11,410 nucleotides of DNA from Anaerolineaceae bacterium (GTDB lineage Bacteria > Chloroflexota > Anaerolineae > Anaerolineales > Anaerolineaceae), in contig DLXG01000237.1 of the NCBI GenBank assembly GCA_003448875.1, positions 1 to 11,410 on the forward strand, read 5' to 3'. The position numbers and the translations under genes are program-made. Below are positions 1-6,966 of the stretch, piece after piece (the first letter of the stretch is position 1; each line of letters opens with the position of its first letter). The notes under the pieces were generated by a model. It was not told the DNA's origin, did no database searches, and saw only the letters and a program-made list of their open reading frames with translations.

Positions 1-256
1 TGAAGCCGCGCACCCCGACCTGATGCAGATAATACTGCCACTTAAGAAAACGCAAGGTATAGTTAAACAGGGTAAATAACAAAGCCAGTGGAAAGATGCG
101 CCAGTCAAAGGTTTGCAATAAAGCGCTGACCTCTCGGACATCTCCCAGCAGGGTCAGACCGACCATCACCACAATCCCCAACAACAGACCGGGCACCATT
201 CGACGCAGGATAGATTTACTTTTCGTAGACAGGTTTTCATTGACCGTATCAGACAT
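1..256 (-). CDS. LPG-synthase-type / flippase-like integral membrane protein, N-terminal part
   Basis: The frame is open from an ATG at 256 to the left edge, so only the first 85 residues are present. They comprise a short polar N-terminus rich in Ser, Thr and Lys, a first hydrophobic helix at about residues 19-37, a linker containing FDWRIF, a second helix at about 47-62, then RFLKWQYYLHQVGV. A helix, an FDW linker and a following RFLKW..YL segment are typical of the lysylphosphatidylglycerol synthase transmembrane (UPF0104/AglD-like) family, whose members flip or modify membrane lipids. The real function cannot be set from this fragment. There is no Shine-Dalgarno site: the seven bases before the ATG follow directly on a TATAAT box, so the mRNA may be leaderless. 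It is divergent from the importer operon. Confidence 0.7.
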   Translation of the reverse strand, partial: MSDTVNENLSTKSKSILRRMVPGLLLGIVVMVGLTLLGDVREVSALLQTFDWRIFPLALLFTLFNYTLRFLKWQYYLHQVGVRGF

Positions 257-263
257 GCCCCCG

Positions 264-292
264 ATTATACCCGAACAGTTCATTTGAAAGCA
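264..292 (-). promoter_or_regulatory. Promoter of the left-edge membrane gene
   Basis: A perfect TATAAT lies on the minus strand at 269-264, seven bases before the ATG at 256. At 17-base spacing the -35 position (292-287) reads TGCTTT, a poor match. Normal initiation 6-8 bases past the -10 box would start the mRNA at or next to the A of the start codon. A GAACAGTTC palindrome at 273-281 lies in the spacer and could be an operator. Confidence 0.55.
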
Positions 293-318
293 GGGGCAGC
301 AAAGCCAGATGAACGGCA

Positions 319-327
319 TGGTATAAT
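319..327 (+). promoter_or_regulatory. Extended -10 promoter of the amino-acid importer operon
   Basis: The sequence TGGTATAAT (TGn followed by a consensus -10) lies about 85 bases before the start of the binding-protein gene. No good -35 hexamer stands 16-18 bases upstream, as is usual for extended -10 promoters. The predicted mRNA start is near 334, giving a leader of about 78 bases. I recognise no riboswitch in this leader. Confidence 0.6.
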
Positions 328-399
328 AAAAAAGTACATCGTGGCTATTGTGTGAAAGAACATCACCCTCAAGCCAAGATCCCCACATCAACAATTTGC

Positions 400-405
400 A
401 GGAGG
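400..405 (+). promoter_or_regulatory. Shine-Dalgarno site fixing the GTG start at 412
   Basis: AGGAGG lies six bases before GTG 412. The same frame is open upstream to another GTG at 352, but that codon has no ribosome binding site and would add 20 polar residues ahead of the lipoprotein signal peptide. The start at 412 is therefore preferred. Confidence 0.85.
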
Positions 406-411
406 AGAAAC

Positions 412-1251
412 GTGAAACGCTCAGTCTATTTGATTCTGTCCGCATTGTTTCTGGCCGCTCTGGTGTTGAGTGCCTGCCAGCCGGCCGCCACCCCCACCCA
501 GGCACCTCAGGAAGGATATCCCGTCCAGGAACAGCCTCAGCCAACCGCCCCGCCAAAAGAAGCCTATCCGGCTCCATCCACTGCCACCATACGGGTAGCA
601 ACCGACGCCACCTTTCCGCCCTTTGAAATTGTGGATGAAGCCACCAAGGAATTGACCGGTTTTGATGTGGAATTAATGAAAGCCATCGCCGAAAAAGCCG
701 GTTTCCAGCTGGAATGGAGCAATCTGCCGTTTGATTCGGTTTTAGCAGGTCTGGCACAATGCCAGTTTGATCTGGCAATCGCTGCCATCACCATCACCGA
801 TGAGCGCAAGCAGCAAATGCTCTTCTCAGACCCCTATATCAACGCTGGACAGATTGTGGTCATTCGCATGGGCGATGAAACCATCAAATCCAAGGACGAC
901 CTGGCCGGTAAGACCGTTGCTGCTCAATTGGGAACCACAGGCGAAATTGAAGCTCGCAAGATACCGAACGTCAACTACAAACCCTATGACACGTATGATC
1001 TGGCCTTCCTTGACCTGGCCAACGGTCAGGTGGATGCCGTCATCGCCGACTACCCCACCGCGCTGGGTTTCATCGGTCAAAATCCGGAAAAATTGACCAC
1101 CGTCGGTGAGGTGTTTACCGACGAATCATACGGAATCGCGATTTGCAAGAACCGCGAGGATCTGGTGGCCCCCATCAATGCCGCCCTGGCAGAGCTCAAA
1201 AGCGAAGGGGTCATCTCAGACCTGGAAATGAAATGGCTGGCAGGTGAGTAA
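412..1251 (+). CDS. Polar amino-acid ABC transporter substrate-binding lipoprotein
   Basis: This 279-residue protein is the extracytoplasmic receptor of the importer encoded by it and the next two genes. Residues 1-22 form a lipoprotein signal peptide with lipobox LSAC, so Cys22 should be lipidated. Residues 23-57 are a Pro/Gln-rich linker with two Tyr-Pro motifs (GYP at 35-37, YPAP at 52-55). From about residue 59 the protein is a type-3 solute-binding domain (SBP_bac_3, GlnH/HisJ type), with VATDATFPPFE, GFDVELMKAIA and ITITDERK. In relatives, the Arg of DERK (here Arg132) binds the ligand carboxylate and the Asp of the DAVIADYP stretch (here Asp213) binds the amino group. The ligand is therefore an L-amino acid, but the sequence does not say which. 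Length is normal for the family. It is separated from the permease gene by 124 bases containing a hairpin. Confidence 0.93.
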   Translation: MKRSVYLILSALFLAALVLSACQPAATPTQAPQEGYPVQEQPQPTAPPKEAYPAPSTATIRVATDATFPPFEIVDEATKELTGFDVELMKAIAEKAGFQLEWSNLPFDSVLAGLAQCQFDLAIAAITITDERKQQMLFSDPYINAGQIVVIRMGDETIKSKDDLAGKTVAAQLGTTGEIEARKIPNVNYKPYDTYDLAFLDLANGQVDAVIADYPTALGFIGQNPEKLTTVGEVFTDESYGIAICKNREDLVAPINAALAELKSEGVISDLEMKWLAGE

Positions 1252-1276
1252 AACCACCCTTTGAGACCAATGAATT

Positions 1277-1323
1277 AGCACGGGCAGATGGCAGACACAT
1301 TTTCAAACGCCGCTGCCCGTGCT
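1277..1323 (+). promoter_or_regulatory. Intercistronic hairpin between binding-protein and permease genes
   Basis: AGCACGGGCAG (1277-1287) and CTGCCCGTGCT (1313-1323) form a perfect 11-bp stem around a 25-base loop, with a possible inner GGC/GCC extension. Only a weak T-run follows (TTTG), so this is not a typical complete terminator. The position between a binding-protein gene and its permease is where other ABC operons carry a partial terminator or an mRNA-stabilising hairpin, allowing more binding protein than permease to be made. That role is inference here. Confidence 0.7.
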
Positions 1324-1375
1324 TTGTTAATGGCTCTATAAGAAATAGAACCGCTATACAAGGAGGTGTCTCCGC

Positions 1376-2179
1376 ATGCAAACTGCTACCCCTTCACAAA
1401 CAAGCTCCGCCACGCGTAAAACTACCGTAGATCAATGGTGGCTGCTGGTCATTGCCGTTATCGCCCTGATTGTTTTTCTGGTCGTCACTCAACCCAACCC
1501 CTACCAACGCATTCTGATTTTTGTCGAAGATGGTGTGTGGGTCACCCTGCGTACCACCATGATTTCATTTGTTTTAGTATTGATTCTGGGACTGGTGGTG
1601 GCACTGGCGCGTTTGTCAAAATTGTGGTTGCTGCGCGGTTTTTTCACCATTTATGTTGAAATTATCCGCGGCATTCCGGTACTGGTACAGTTATTGTTCT
1701 GGTATTTTGCCTTTCCCCCCATTATTCAAAATTTGGGAACTTCGCTGAACAGTCCGGCGTTAATCAATTACAAGGCCGACCCCAATTTCATGGCCATCCT
1801 TGGCCTGACAATTTGCTATGCCGCCTATATGAGTGAAGTCTACCGCGCCGGTATTCAAAGTATCCCCAAAGGTCAAATGGAAGCCGCCCGTAGTTTAGGG
1901 ATGACCTATTTTCAAGCCATGCGCTACGTGATTTTGCCGCAGGCGATTCGCGTCATCCTCCCTCCGGTAGGAAATGAATTCATCACCCTGCTTAAAGACA
2001 CTTCCCTTATTAGCGTTGTGGCCGTCTCCGACCTCACCCGGCGCGGTCGCGAGTTCATGGCCTCCAATTTCATCCCGATTCAGCCGTGGATCATGGTATC
2101 CTTGCTTTACCTTGTGATGACCCTCATCTCTGCCCGGGTGGTGCATTACATTGAACAAAAAACCAAAATTGAGAGGTAA
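1376..2179 (+). CDS. Polar amino-acid ABC transporter permease (HisM/GlnP type)
   Basis: This 267-residue protein is the membrane channel of the importer. A near-perfect Shine-Dalgarno sequence, AAGGAGGTG at 1360-1368, precedes the ATG. Residues 1-20 are polar and cytoplasmic. A first hydrophobic helix lies at about 21-39, more helices follow at about 57-79, 83-112 and 138-156, and a last one at about 237-255. The MetI-type EAA loop, which docks onto the ATPase, is at about 169-190 ([22 protein letters not shown] region), followed by [12 protein letters not shown] and LLKDTSL, hallmarks of polar amino-acid permeases. [15 protein letters not shown] (97-111) is also typical. Only one permease gene is present, so a homodimer is expected. 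The stop codon is five bases before the ATPase start, indicating coupled translation. Confidence 0.95.
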   Translation: MQTATPSQTSSATRKTTVDQWWLLVIAVIALIVFLVVTQPNPYQRILIFVEDGVWVTLRTTMISFVLVLILGLVVALARLSKLWLLRGFFTIYVEIIRGIPVLVQLLFWYFAFPPIIQNLGTSLNSPALINYKADPNFMAILGLTICYAAYMSEVYRAGIQSIPKGQMEAARSLGMTYFQAMRYVILPQAIRVILPPVGNEFITLLKDTSLISVVAVSDLTRRGREFMASNFIPIQPWIMVSLLYLVMTLISARVVHYIEQKTKIER

Positions 2180-2184
2180 ATCCG

Positions 2185-2922
2185 ATGACCTCTGAACCCA
2201 TTATTCACATTGAAAATGTACATAAACGCTTCGGGAATGTCCACGCCCTGCGCGGGGTAAATCTGGATGTCTATAAAGGCGAAGTGATTGTGATTATCGG
2301 GCCATCGGGGTCGGGTAAATCTACTCTGCTGCGCTGTATCAACCGGCTGGAAGAATTTGACGAAGGCCGCATCGTGGTGGACGGCATTCCACTGGACACT
2401 GCCGCTAACATCAACGCAGTTCGCACTGAAGTAGGTATGGTGTTCCAGCAATTCAACCTCTTTCCTCACTTAACTGTTCTTGAAAATATCCTGCTGGCTC
2501 AGCGCATCGTCCGCAAGCGCAGTAAAGAAGAGGCCACCCGAATTGCACTGGACTTGCTGTATAAAGTGGGCATTCCTGATAAAGCCAACAATTACCCCAT
2601 CCAGTTATCCGGCGGACAGCAGCAACGGGTAGCCATTGCCCGCGCCCTGGCAATGAATCCCAAAATCATGTTGTTCGATGAACCCACCAGCGCGCTCGAC
2701 CCGGAAATGATTCAGGAAGTACTGGACGTGATGCTTGCCCTGGCACGCGAAGGGATGACCATGGTTGTCGTTTCCCACGAGATGGGCTTTGCCCGTGCCG
2801 CCGCCCACCGCGCCATCTTGATGGACGAAGGACAAATTGTTGAAGAAGCCCCGCCGGACGTTCTATTCACCAACCCCAAGCAGGAACGCACCAAAGCCTT
2901 CTTGAGCAAAGTCCTTCATTAA
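2185..2922 (+). CDS. Polar amino-acid ABC transporter ATP-binding protein (GlnQ/HisP type)
   Basis: This 245-residue cytoplasmic ATPase drives the importer. All nucleotide-binding motifs are intact: Walker [10 protein letters not shown] (39-47), Q-loop VFQQF (86-90), signature LSGGQQQR (141-148), Walker B IMLFDEP (161-167) with catalytic Glu166, D-loop SALD (169-172) and H-loop His198. The short [15 protein letters not shown] start and the ending [17 protein letters not shown] are characteristic of the polar amino-acid uptake subfamily. Length matches the family (about 240). The GAGAGG before the ATG overlaps the end of the permease gene, consistent with an operon. No clear terminator hairpin follows; a new promoter begins about 30 bases downstream. 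Confidence 0.95.
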   Translation: MTSEPIIHIENVHKRFGNVHALRGVNLDVYKGEVIVIIGPSGSGKSTLLRCINRLEEFDEGRIVVDGIPLDTAANINAVRTEVGMVFQQFNLFPHLTVLENILLAQRIVRKRSKEEATRIALDLLYKVGIPDKANNYPIQLSGGQQQRVAIARALAMNPKIMLFDEPTSALDPEMIQEVLDVMLALAREGMTMVVVSHEMGFARAAAHRAILMDEGQIVEEAPPDVLFTNPKQERTKAFLSKVLH

Positions 2923-2953
2923 TTGGGCATGTTCAAATCCCTCTCCCCTTTGT

Positions 2954-2983
2954 TTGATTTTTGTATGCTGGCAAAGGTATAAT
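2954..2983 (+). promoter_or_regulatory. Promoter of the large surface-protein gene
   Basis: TTGATT (2954-2959) and a consensus TATAAT (2978-2983) are separated by 18 bases. Transcription should start near 2990, giving a leader of about 39 bases. An open frame continues upstream through this promoter to a TTG at 2954, but a start there would lie upstream of the mRNA start, which supports ATG 3029 as the true start. Confidence 0.65.
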
Positions 2984-3028
2984 CAAAGCAATCTCGTTTC
3001 ATACTGCCTTTTCATTGATTTCCCCCTG

Positions 3029-5995
3029 ATGATGAACTTAACCCCTACCCTGCTCTCTCAATCCCAACGAACATGGATGCTGCGACTTGTTCTGGCAGGG
3101 TTGTCGTTATTGTTCATCTTAAGCCTGCCGCAATCCACCCGTGCTCAATCCATACAATCGACCAGTTTAACCTTGCAATCCCCGGCTGCCTGCCCGCCAG
3201 CCGGCTGTGCAGCCGGTCAGACCCTTAATGTGCGGACATCCTTCGATCTGACTGCATACCTGCCTCCGCCAAATGCCAACGTTCAACTCTGTATTTATAC
3301 ACCGATCAACTGGTCGGCTACTGATTTACGCATGGGTCTGATCGGTGGAGTCACCGGCAGCCCGTATCAAAGCAGCATTTCGAGTTGCGCTGCCGCTCCA
3401 ACCGGCTATAACCTGCTGGGCGGCGCTCAGGCCACGCTGGACGCGGGTGCTTTTGGCGACTGGCTGGATTTTTCCTTTCGGATTGGCAGCACGGCCACCA
3501 CAAGCGGCTCTGTACTCGTGCGTGTCTTTGAGCGCACAACAAGTGGCTGGCAGCAAACCAGCCAGGCGTTTTTGGGAATCGGCGTCACTGCCACCGCCGA
3601 TGTGGTTTATGTTGCCAACGATGCCGCTGCCTGCGCAGCCAGTTCTCCGTGTTATATCAATTCAGGCGAAGATTTACCCAACGGACTGGGTACCGGCCTG
3701 AAAGATGCCATAGACTCGCATCCGCTACCGGCCCAGCCGGCCACAATCTTGATTACCGGCAATTACCTGATCAAAAACAACGCTGTTCTGGTGGATAAGC
3801 CCCACCTCATTCAAGGGATTAATGATGCTCAAATCACATACCTCGGCACAACCTGCACCCAACCTGTGCTGCGACTAACTGCCGGGGCTACCCTGCGCGA
3901 TTTGAACATCAACGACGGCAATTGCACGACCACCAACCGCACGCTGGTTCAGATTGAAAGTCCGCAAACTGTGTATTTGATCTCTAACGACCTCACCGGC
4001 GGTCAGGATGCGGTCAGAATTCTGGACAACAGCGGAGATGTCGTTCTGCAATTCAATCACATCACCGGCAACGCGGGTTACGCGATTTGGCGGCAGGCTG
4101 GAACGGGCAGCGGCGCGGTTCAGGCTGTTGCCAACAATTTGTACGCCAATCGCAGCGGATTTCAAGTCGAATGCAACACCAAAGGCCGTGTGGATCATAA
4201 TTTCTGGGGCTTTGGGGTTGATCCGCTCACAGCAATCTCCCAATGTACTTTCAGCGCTGGCAAACGGCTGGGAGCGCCAGCCTTGCCACGCCCTAACGCT
4301 CCCGGTGTGAGTGCTGAAAAAGTTACCGTCACCTCCACCAAAACCTATACTAGCAATGGCAAAGTAGCGTTTCAGCACGACCCCGCTGACAGCGATTTTG
4401 GTCTTTTCATTGTTAATCACGGTTCGGGTAGTCCGGATAACGTCCCATTTACGGGTGGTATGCCGGGCAGCCTGACCGCTTGCTCGAATTATTATGACAT
4501 TTTCCTTTCCAATGATGTCACCATCCCCCCCTCGTTGCTGGAATTATCCTTCCGTTATGATTCCACCAGCGGCTGTACCGCCACCATTGAAAGCACCGCC
4601 TACTGCGCCAGCGGCGACCCGGCATTAATCCCCTTGTGGTGGTATGACCCCGCCACGAATGTGACCGATGGGTGGGATACCACCGCTCAAAACCCGGCCG
4701 GCAGCGGTGCAGCTGGGGCTGTTGGTCAAACGACCATTTGTGATACCGTTCTCAAAGAAATTAAGGTATCCATTGATAGCAGCGGCCGGCCCAACACCAG
4801 CAACGACCTCAACTTTACTCCCTTCGTAGTAGGGTTGCTGCCCCTGCCTTCCAGCGTAATCTTCAGCCAATTTACGGCCATAGCGGGCGATACGCAGGCT
4901 GCCGTTCAATGGACGACCGTCAGCGAGGTCAATACCAGCGGTTTTTATCTGCTGCGCAGCCAAAGCGAAAGCGGCGGTTTCAGCCGGGTCAGTCCCTTCA
5001 TCCCACGGCGTGGTTCGGGTATTGGCGGAGCATTTTACGAAGTAGTGGACAGCGGTTTAACCAATGGCACGACCTATTATTACCGGCTGGAAATTGTCAG
5101 TTCAACCCAGGAATCCTCTTTCAGCGGCGTGATCAGCGTCATTCCTCAGCAGGCTACCCCTACCTCAACGGCAACCTCCACCCCTACGGCTACTTCTACG
5201 TCAACCTCCACGCCAACCCCCACCTCTTCCCCTTCACCCACCGTCACATTCACCTTCACGCCGACACCGACTTCCTCCGCTACGGCGACTTCAACCCCCA
5301 CCCCCACCACAACCGGCACGCAATTCACGCCAACGCCGACTGCCTCACCAACCTCTACACAAACACTCCCCCCCACCATCAGCCTGACCGCCACAATTAC
5401 TCCCACACGTACGGTAACCTTTACCCTTATCCCCACCCGCACTCGAACCCGCACGCCGGTCATTTACCCGACGGTAGTTTACCGCTCGCCCACCCTGCCA
5501 CCCACCCGCACTCGTTTCCCAACCCGCACATTTACACCGTTCGGCGGCACACCCGGCACCAGCACACCAACCCTGGAAGGCTACCCCGCCCCACTGGGCA
5601 CCGGCAGCGTAACCCCCAACCTGACCCGAAGTCCGCAACAAAGCCCGCCGCCACAAAGCGGCTACCCGATTGGTGAAGGCACACCTACCTTCCCCGCCGG
5701 CGGAAACGGCTACCCGCCCCCCGAACCCAATGCGACTCTCTCTACCAACACGGCAGAAGTTCCCACATCCCAAACAATCTCCGTCACGGTAACCCCTTCT
5801 GCGACCATTTCACCAACCCTTCCGCCTGCCAGCCCTCCCCAGCCGCCATTTACCACTTCTTTTCTGAGAGAGTACTGGCCATACTTCTTAGGGGCATTAA
5901 TCGCGGAAATTTTAATCGTCATCGCAGCAGGTTTTTATCTGTATCGCAAGGGTTTACTGCGTTTTCCTCTGCTGAAAAAGAAAAAGTCAGACTGA
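3029..5995 (+). CDS. Large secreted, membrane-anchored surface protein (beta-helix, fibronectin-like module, Thr/Pro stalk)
   Basis: From ATG 3029 (or the adjacent ATG 3032) this is a 988-residue protein; no Shine-Dalgarno site is visible. A signal peptide spans about residues 16-39 (hydrophobic core RLVLAGLSLLFILSL, probable cleavage after TRA). Residues 40-190 are beta-rich and unassigned. About 235-405 carry short repeated beta-strand/turn units and Asn-rich turns (DLNINDGN, ISNDLTGGQDAV, FNHITGN) resembling a right-handed parallel beta-helix. Residues 425-600 are another unassigned part. About 610-707 match the fibronectin-like module common in Chloroflexota exoproteins (VQWTTVSEVNTSGFYLLRS ... 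TYYYRLE). Residues 709-849 are a Thr/Pro/Ser stalk, then three GYP motifs, then one transmembrane helix at about 950-972 and a Lys-rich tail. The exported part before the stalk has 14 Cys residues, allowing disulfides. There are no catalytic signatures I can name; adhesion or polymer binding are guesses. Confidence 0.85.
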   Translation: MMNLTPTLLSQSQRTWMLRLVLAGLSLLFILSLPQSTRAQSIQSTSLTLQSPAACPPAGCAAGQTLNVRTSFDLTAYLPPPNANVQLCIYTPINWSATDLRMGLIGGVTGSPYQSSISSCAAAPTGYNLLGGAQATLDAGAFGDWLDFSFRIGSTATTSGSVLVRVFERTTSGWQQTSQAFLGIGVTATADVVYVANDAAACAASSPCYINSGEDLPNGLGTGLKDAIDSHPLPAQPATILITGNYLIKNNAVLVDKPHLIQGINDAQITYLGTTCTQPVLRLTAGATLRDLNINDGNCTTTNRTLVQIESPQTVYLISNDLTGGQDAVRILDNSGDVVLQFNHITGNAGYAIWRQAGTGSGAVQAVANNLYANRSGFQVECNTKGRVDHNFWGFGVDPLTAISQCTFSAGKRLGAPALPRPNAPGVSAEKVTVTSTKTYTSNGKVAFQHDPADSDFGLFIVNHGSGSPDNVPFTGGMPGSLTACSNYYDIFLSNDVTIPPSLLELSFRYDSTSGCTATIESTAYCASGDPALIPLWWYDPATNVTDGWDTTAQNPAGSGAAGAVGQTTICDTVLKEIKVSIDSSGRPNTSNDLNFTPFVVGLLPLPSSVIFSQFTAIAGDTQAAVQWTTVSEVNTSGFYLLRSQSESGGFSRVSPFIPRRGSGIGGAFYEVVDSGLTNGTTYYYRLEIVSSTQESSFSGVISVIPQQATPTSTATSTPTATSTSTSTPTPTSSPSPTVTFTFTPTPTSSATATSTPTPTTTGTQFTPTPTASPTSTQTLPPTISLTATITPTRTVTFTLIPTRTRTRTPVIYPTVVYRSPTLPPTRTRFPTRTFTPFGGTPGTSTPTLEGYPAPLGTGSVTPNLTRSPQQSPPPQSGYPIGEGTPTFPAGGNGYPPPEPNATLSTNTAEVPTSQTISVTVTPSATISPTLPPASPPQPPFTTSFLREYWPYFLGALIAEILIVIAAGFYLYRKGLLRFPLLKKKKSD
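5153..5575 (+). repeat. Low-complexity Thr/Pro/Ser-coding stalk region
   Basis: About 140 codons are dominated by Thr, Pro and Ser in irregular TPT, TST and TATS units, with a C-rich plus strand. No Asp or Glu occurs in this segment, while eight Arg residues cluster in its second half. Such tracts are usually extended, often O-glycosylated spacers. They also create long open frames on other frames and on the other strand, which are not genes. Confidence 0.9.
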
Positions 5996-6028
5996 CCCGG
6001 TTAACGATATTACCTTGTAGCGGGGTTT

Positions 6029-6057
6029 TTGACATTTAGCCTCTTTTATGCTATTCT
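6029..6057 (+). promoter_or_regulatory. Near-consensus sigma-70 promoter of the MBL-fold gene
   Basis: A perfect TTGACA (6029-6034), a 17-base spacer and TATTCT (6052-6057) form the best housekeeping promoter in the window. The expected mRNA start is near 6064, about 45 bases before the ATG at 6109. A GGAG (6100-6103) serves as ribosome binding site. Confidence 0.75.
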
Positions 6058-6108
6058 TTGCACCTGTAAAATCATTCATGGATTTTCAATTCCTCACTTG
6101 GAGCAGGT

Positions 6109-6966
6109 ATGCAGCGCGAGCGCATCTCTGAAAACGTTTACTGGTTTCAAAGTGAAATTTATGCTCAGGTTACAGCAGGGGCAATAACCGGTCCTCAATG
6201 GGCTGTGGTAATTGATACGCTGGCCATTCCTGAAGAAACTCTTGCCATGCGTTCTTTCATTGAGGAAACCTTAGGCGTGCCGGTGCGTTATGTGATCAAT
6301 ACGCATCACCATGCCGATCATACCTGGGGAAACTGTTTCTTCCCCGGTGCTACGGTGATTGCCCATTCTCTCTGCCGCGAATTAATGGAACTGCGCGGCC
6401 CTGCCTCACTCGAATCAGCCCGCCGCCAAAACCCGGCTTTCAAACAGGTAAAACTGGTCTACCCTCATCTCACTTTTGAAGGCGGTGATCTCTCCCTGCG
6501 GATTGGCAAAAAGAACCTGATCCTCACCCACACCCCCGGCCACAGCCGGGATGGAATTTCAGTACTGGTTGAAGAGGACCGCGTCCTGTTTGCCGGAGAC
6601 GCCTTCTTACCATTGCCTTACGTGGTAGACGGAGACCCGGATGTGCTCAGTGAAACCATTCGTAAAATTGGCAAAATGGGATTGGAGAACATCATACAGG
6701 GTCACGGCGACATCATCCTGCGCGGTGAAATTGATGATGCTGTACAGGAAAACCTGAATTACCTGAACAATGTTCGAAAAGCCGTCCGGACTGCCGTGCG
6801 GCGCAAAAACCCGCTGGAAGTGCTTTCTACAATTGATATCGAATCGTGCGGCAAGAGCCGCGTTTACCTTGGCGGTCTGGCAGAGGAATTGCACAAACGC
6901 AATGTGCGATTTCTTTTCAAGCAAATCGCCGCAGAAGAAGGGGTTGTCATCACCCCGGCCGATTAA
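6109..6966 (+). CDS. MBL-fold metallo-hydrolase
   Basis: This 285-residue protein has no signal peptide and is probably cytoplasmic. It carries the full set of metallo-beta-lactamase-fold metal ligands: the HxHxDH motif as HHHADH (His66, His68, Asp70, His71), His145 in THTPGHSRDG, Asp164 in FAGDAF and His199 in QGHGD. A two-zinc hydrolase is expected. The substrate is not readable from sequence; the superfamily includes thioesterases, lactonases, glyoxalase II and lactamases, and the GHSRDGISV segment is common in the glyoxalase/cyclase-like branch. The C-terminal 80 residues, after the last ligand, form a helical tail with many basic residues. It is a single-gene unit with its own promoter and terminator. 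Its TAA overlaps the opposing plsY stop in the shared palindrome TTAA (6963-6966). Confidence 0.88.
   Translation: MQRERISENVYWFQSEIYAQVTAGAITGPQWAVVIDTLAIPEETLAMRSFIEETLGVPVRYVINTHHHADHTWGNCFFPGATVIAHSLCRELMELRGPASLESARRQNPAFKQVKLVYPHLTFEGGDLSLRIGKKNLILTHTPGHSRDGISVLVEEDRVLFAGDAFLPLPYVVDGDPDVLSETIRKIGKMGLENIIQGHGDIILRGEIDDAVQENLNYLNNVRKAVRTAVRRKNPLEVLSTIDIESCGKSRVYLGGLAEELHKRNVRFLFKQIAAEEGVVITPAD

Noticed and set aside
273..281. GAACAGTTC as a LexA/SOS box
   Set aside because: Gram-positive-type SOS boxes have four bases between GAAC and GTTC; here there is one, and the neighbouring genes are not SOS genes.
96..287. A 63-codon plus-strand frame at the left end
   Set aside because: The minus strand here encodes a convincing membrane protein with a promoter; the plus frame has a basic, featureless product.
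2947..2977. Inverted repeat CCTTTG ... CAAAGG around the surface-gene promoter spacer
   Set aside because: Six-base arms 19 bases apart in AT-rich DNA occur often by chance, and nothing else supports an operator.
3875..4420. A 181-codon minus-strand open frame inside the surface-protein gene
   Set aside because: Its translation shows no recognisable domain or start signal, and the plus-strand frame is continuous and well supported.
5153..5770. Long open frames opposite or out of frame with the surface-protein stalk
   Set aside because: They come from the C-rich repetitive codons of the Thr/Pro stalk, give His/Pro- or Val/Gly-monotonous proteins and have no ribosome binding sites.
5996..6030. 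Possible terminator after the surface-protein gene
   Set aside because: CCCG/CGGG gives only a 4-bp stem with a 21-base loop before a T5 run; too weak to call, and the T-run is part of the next promoter's -35 region.
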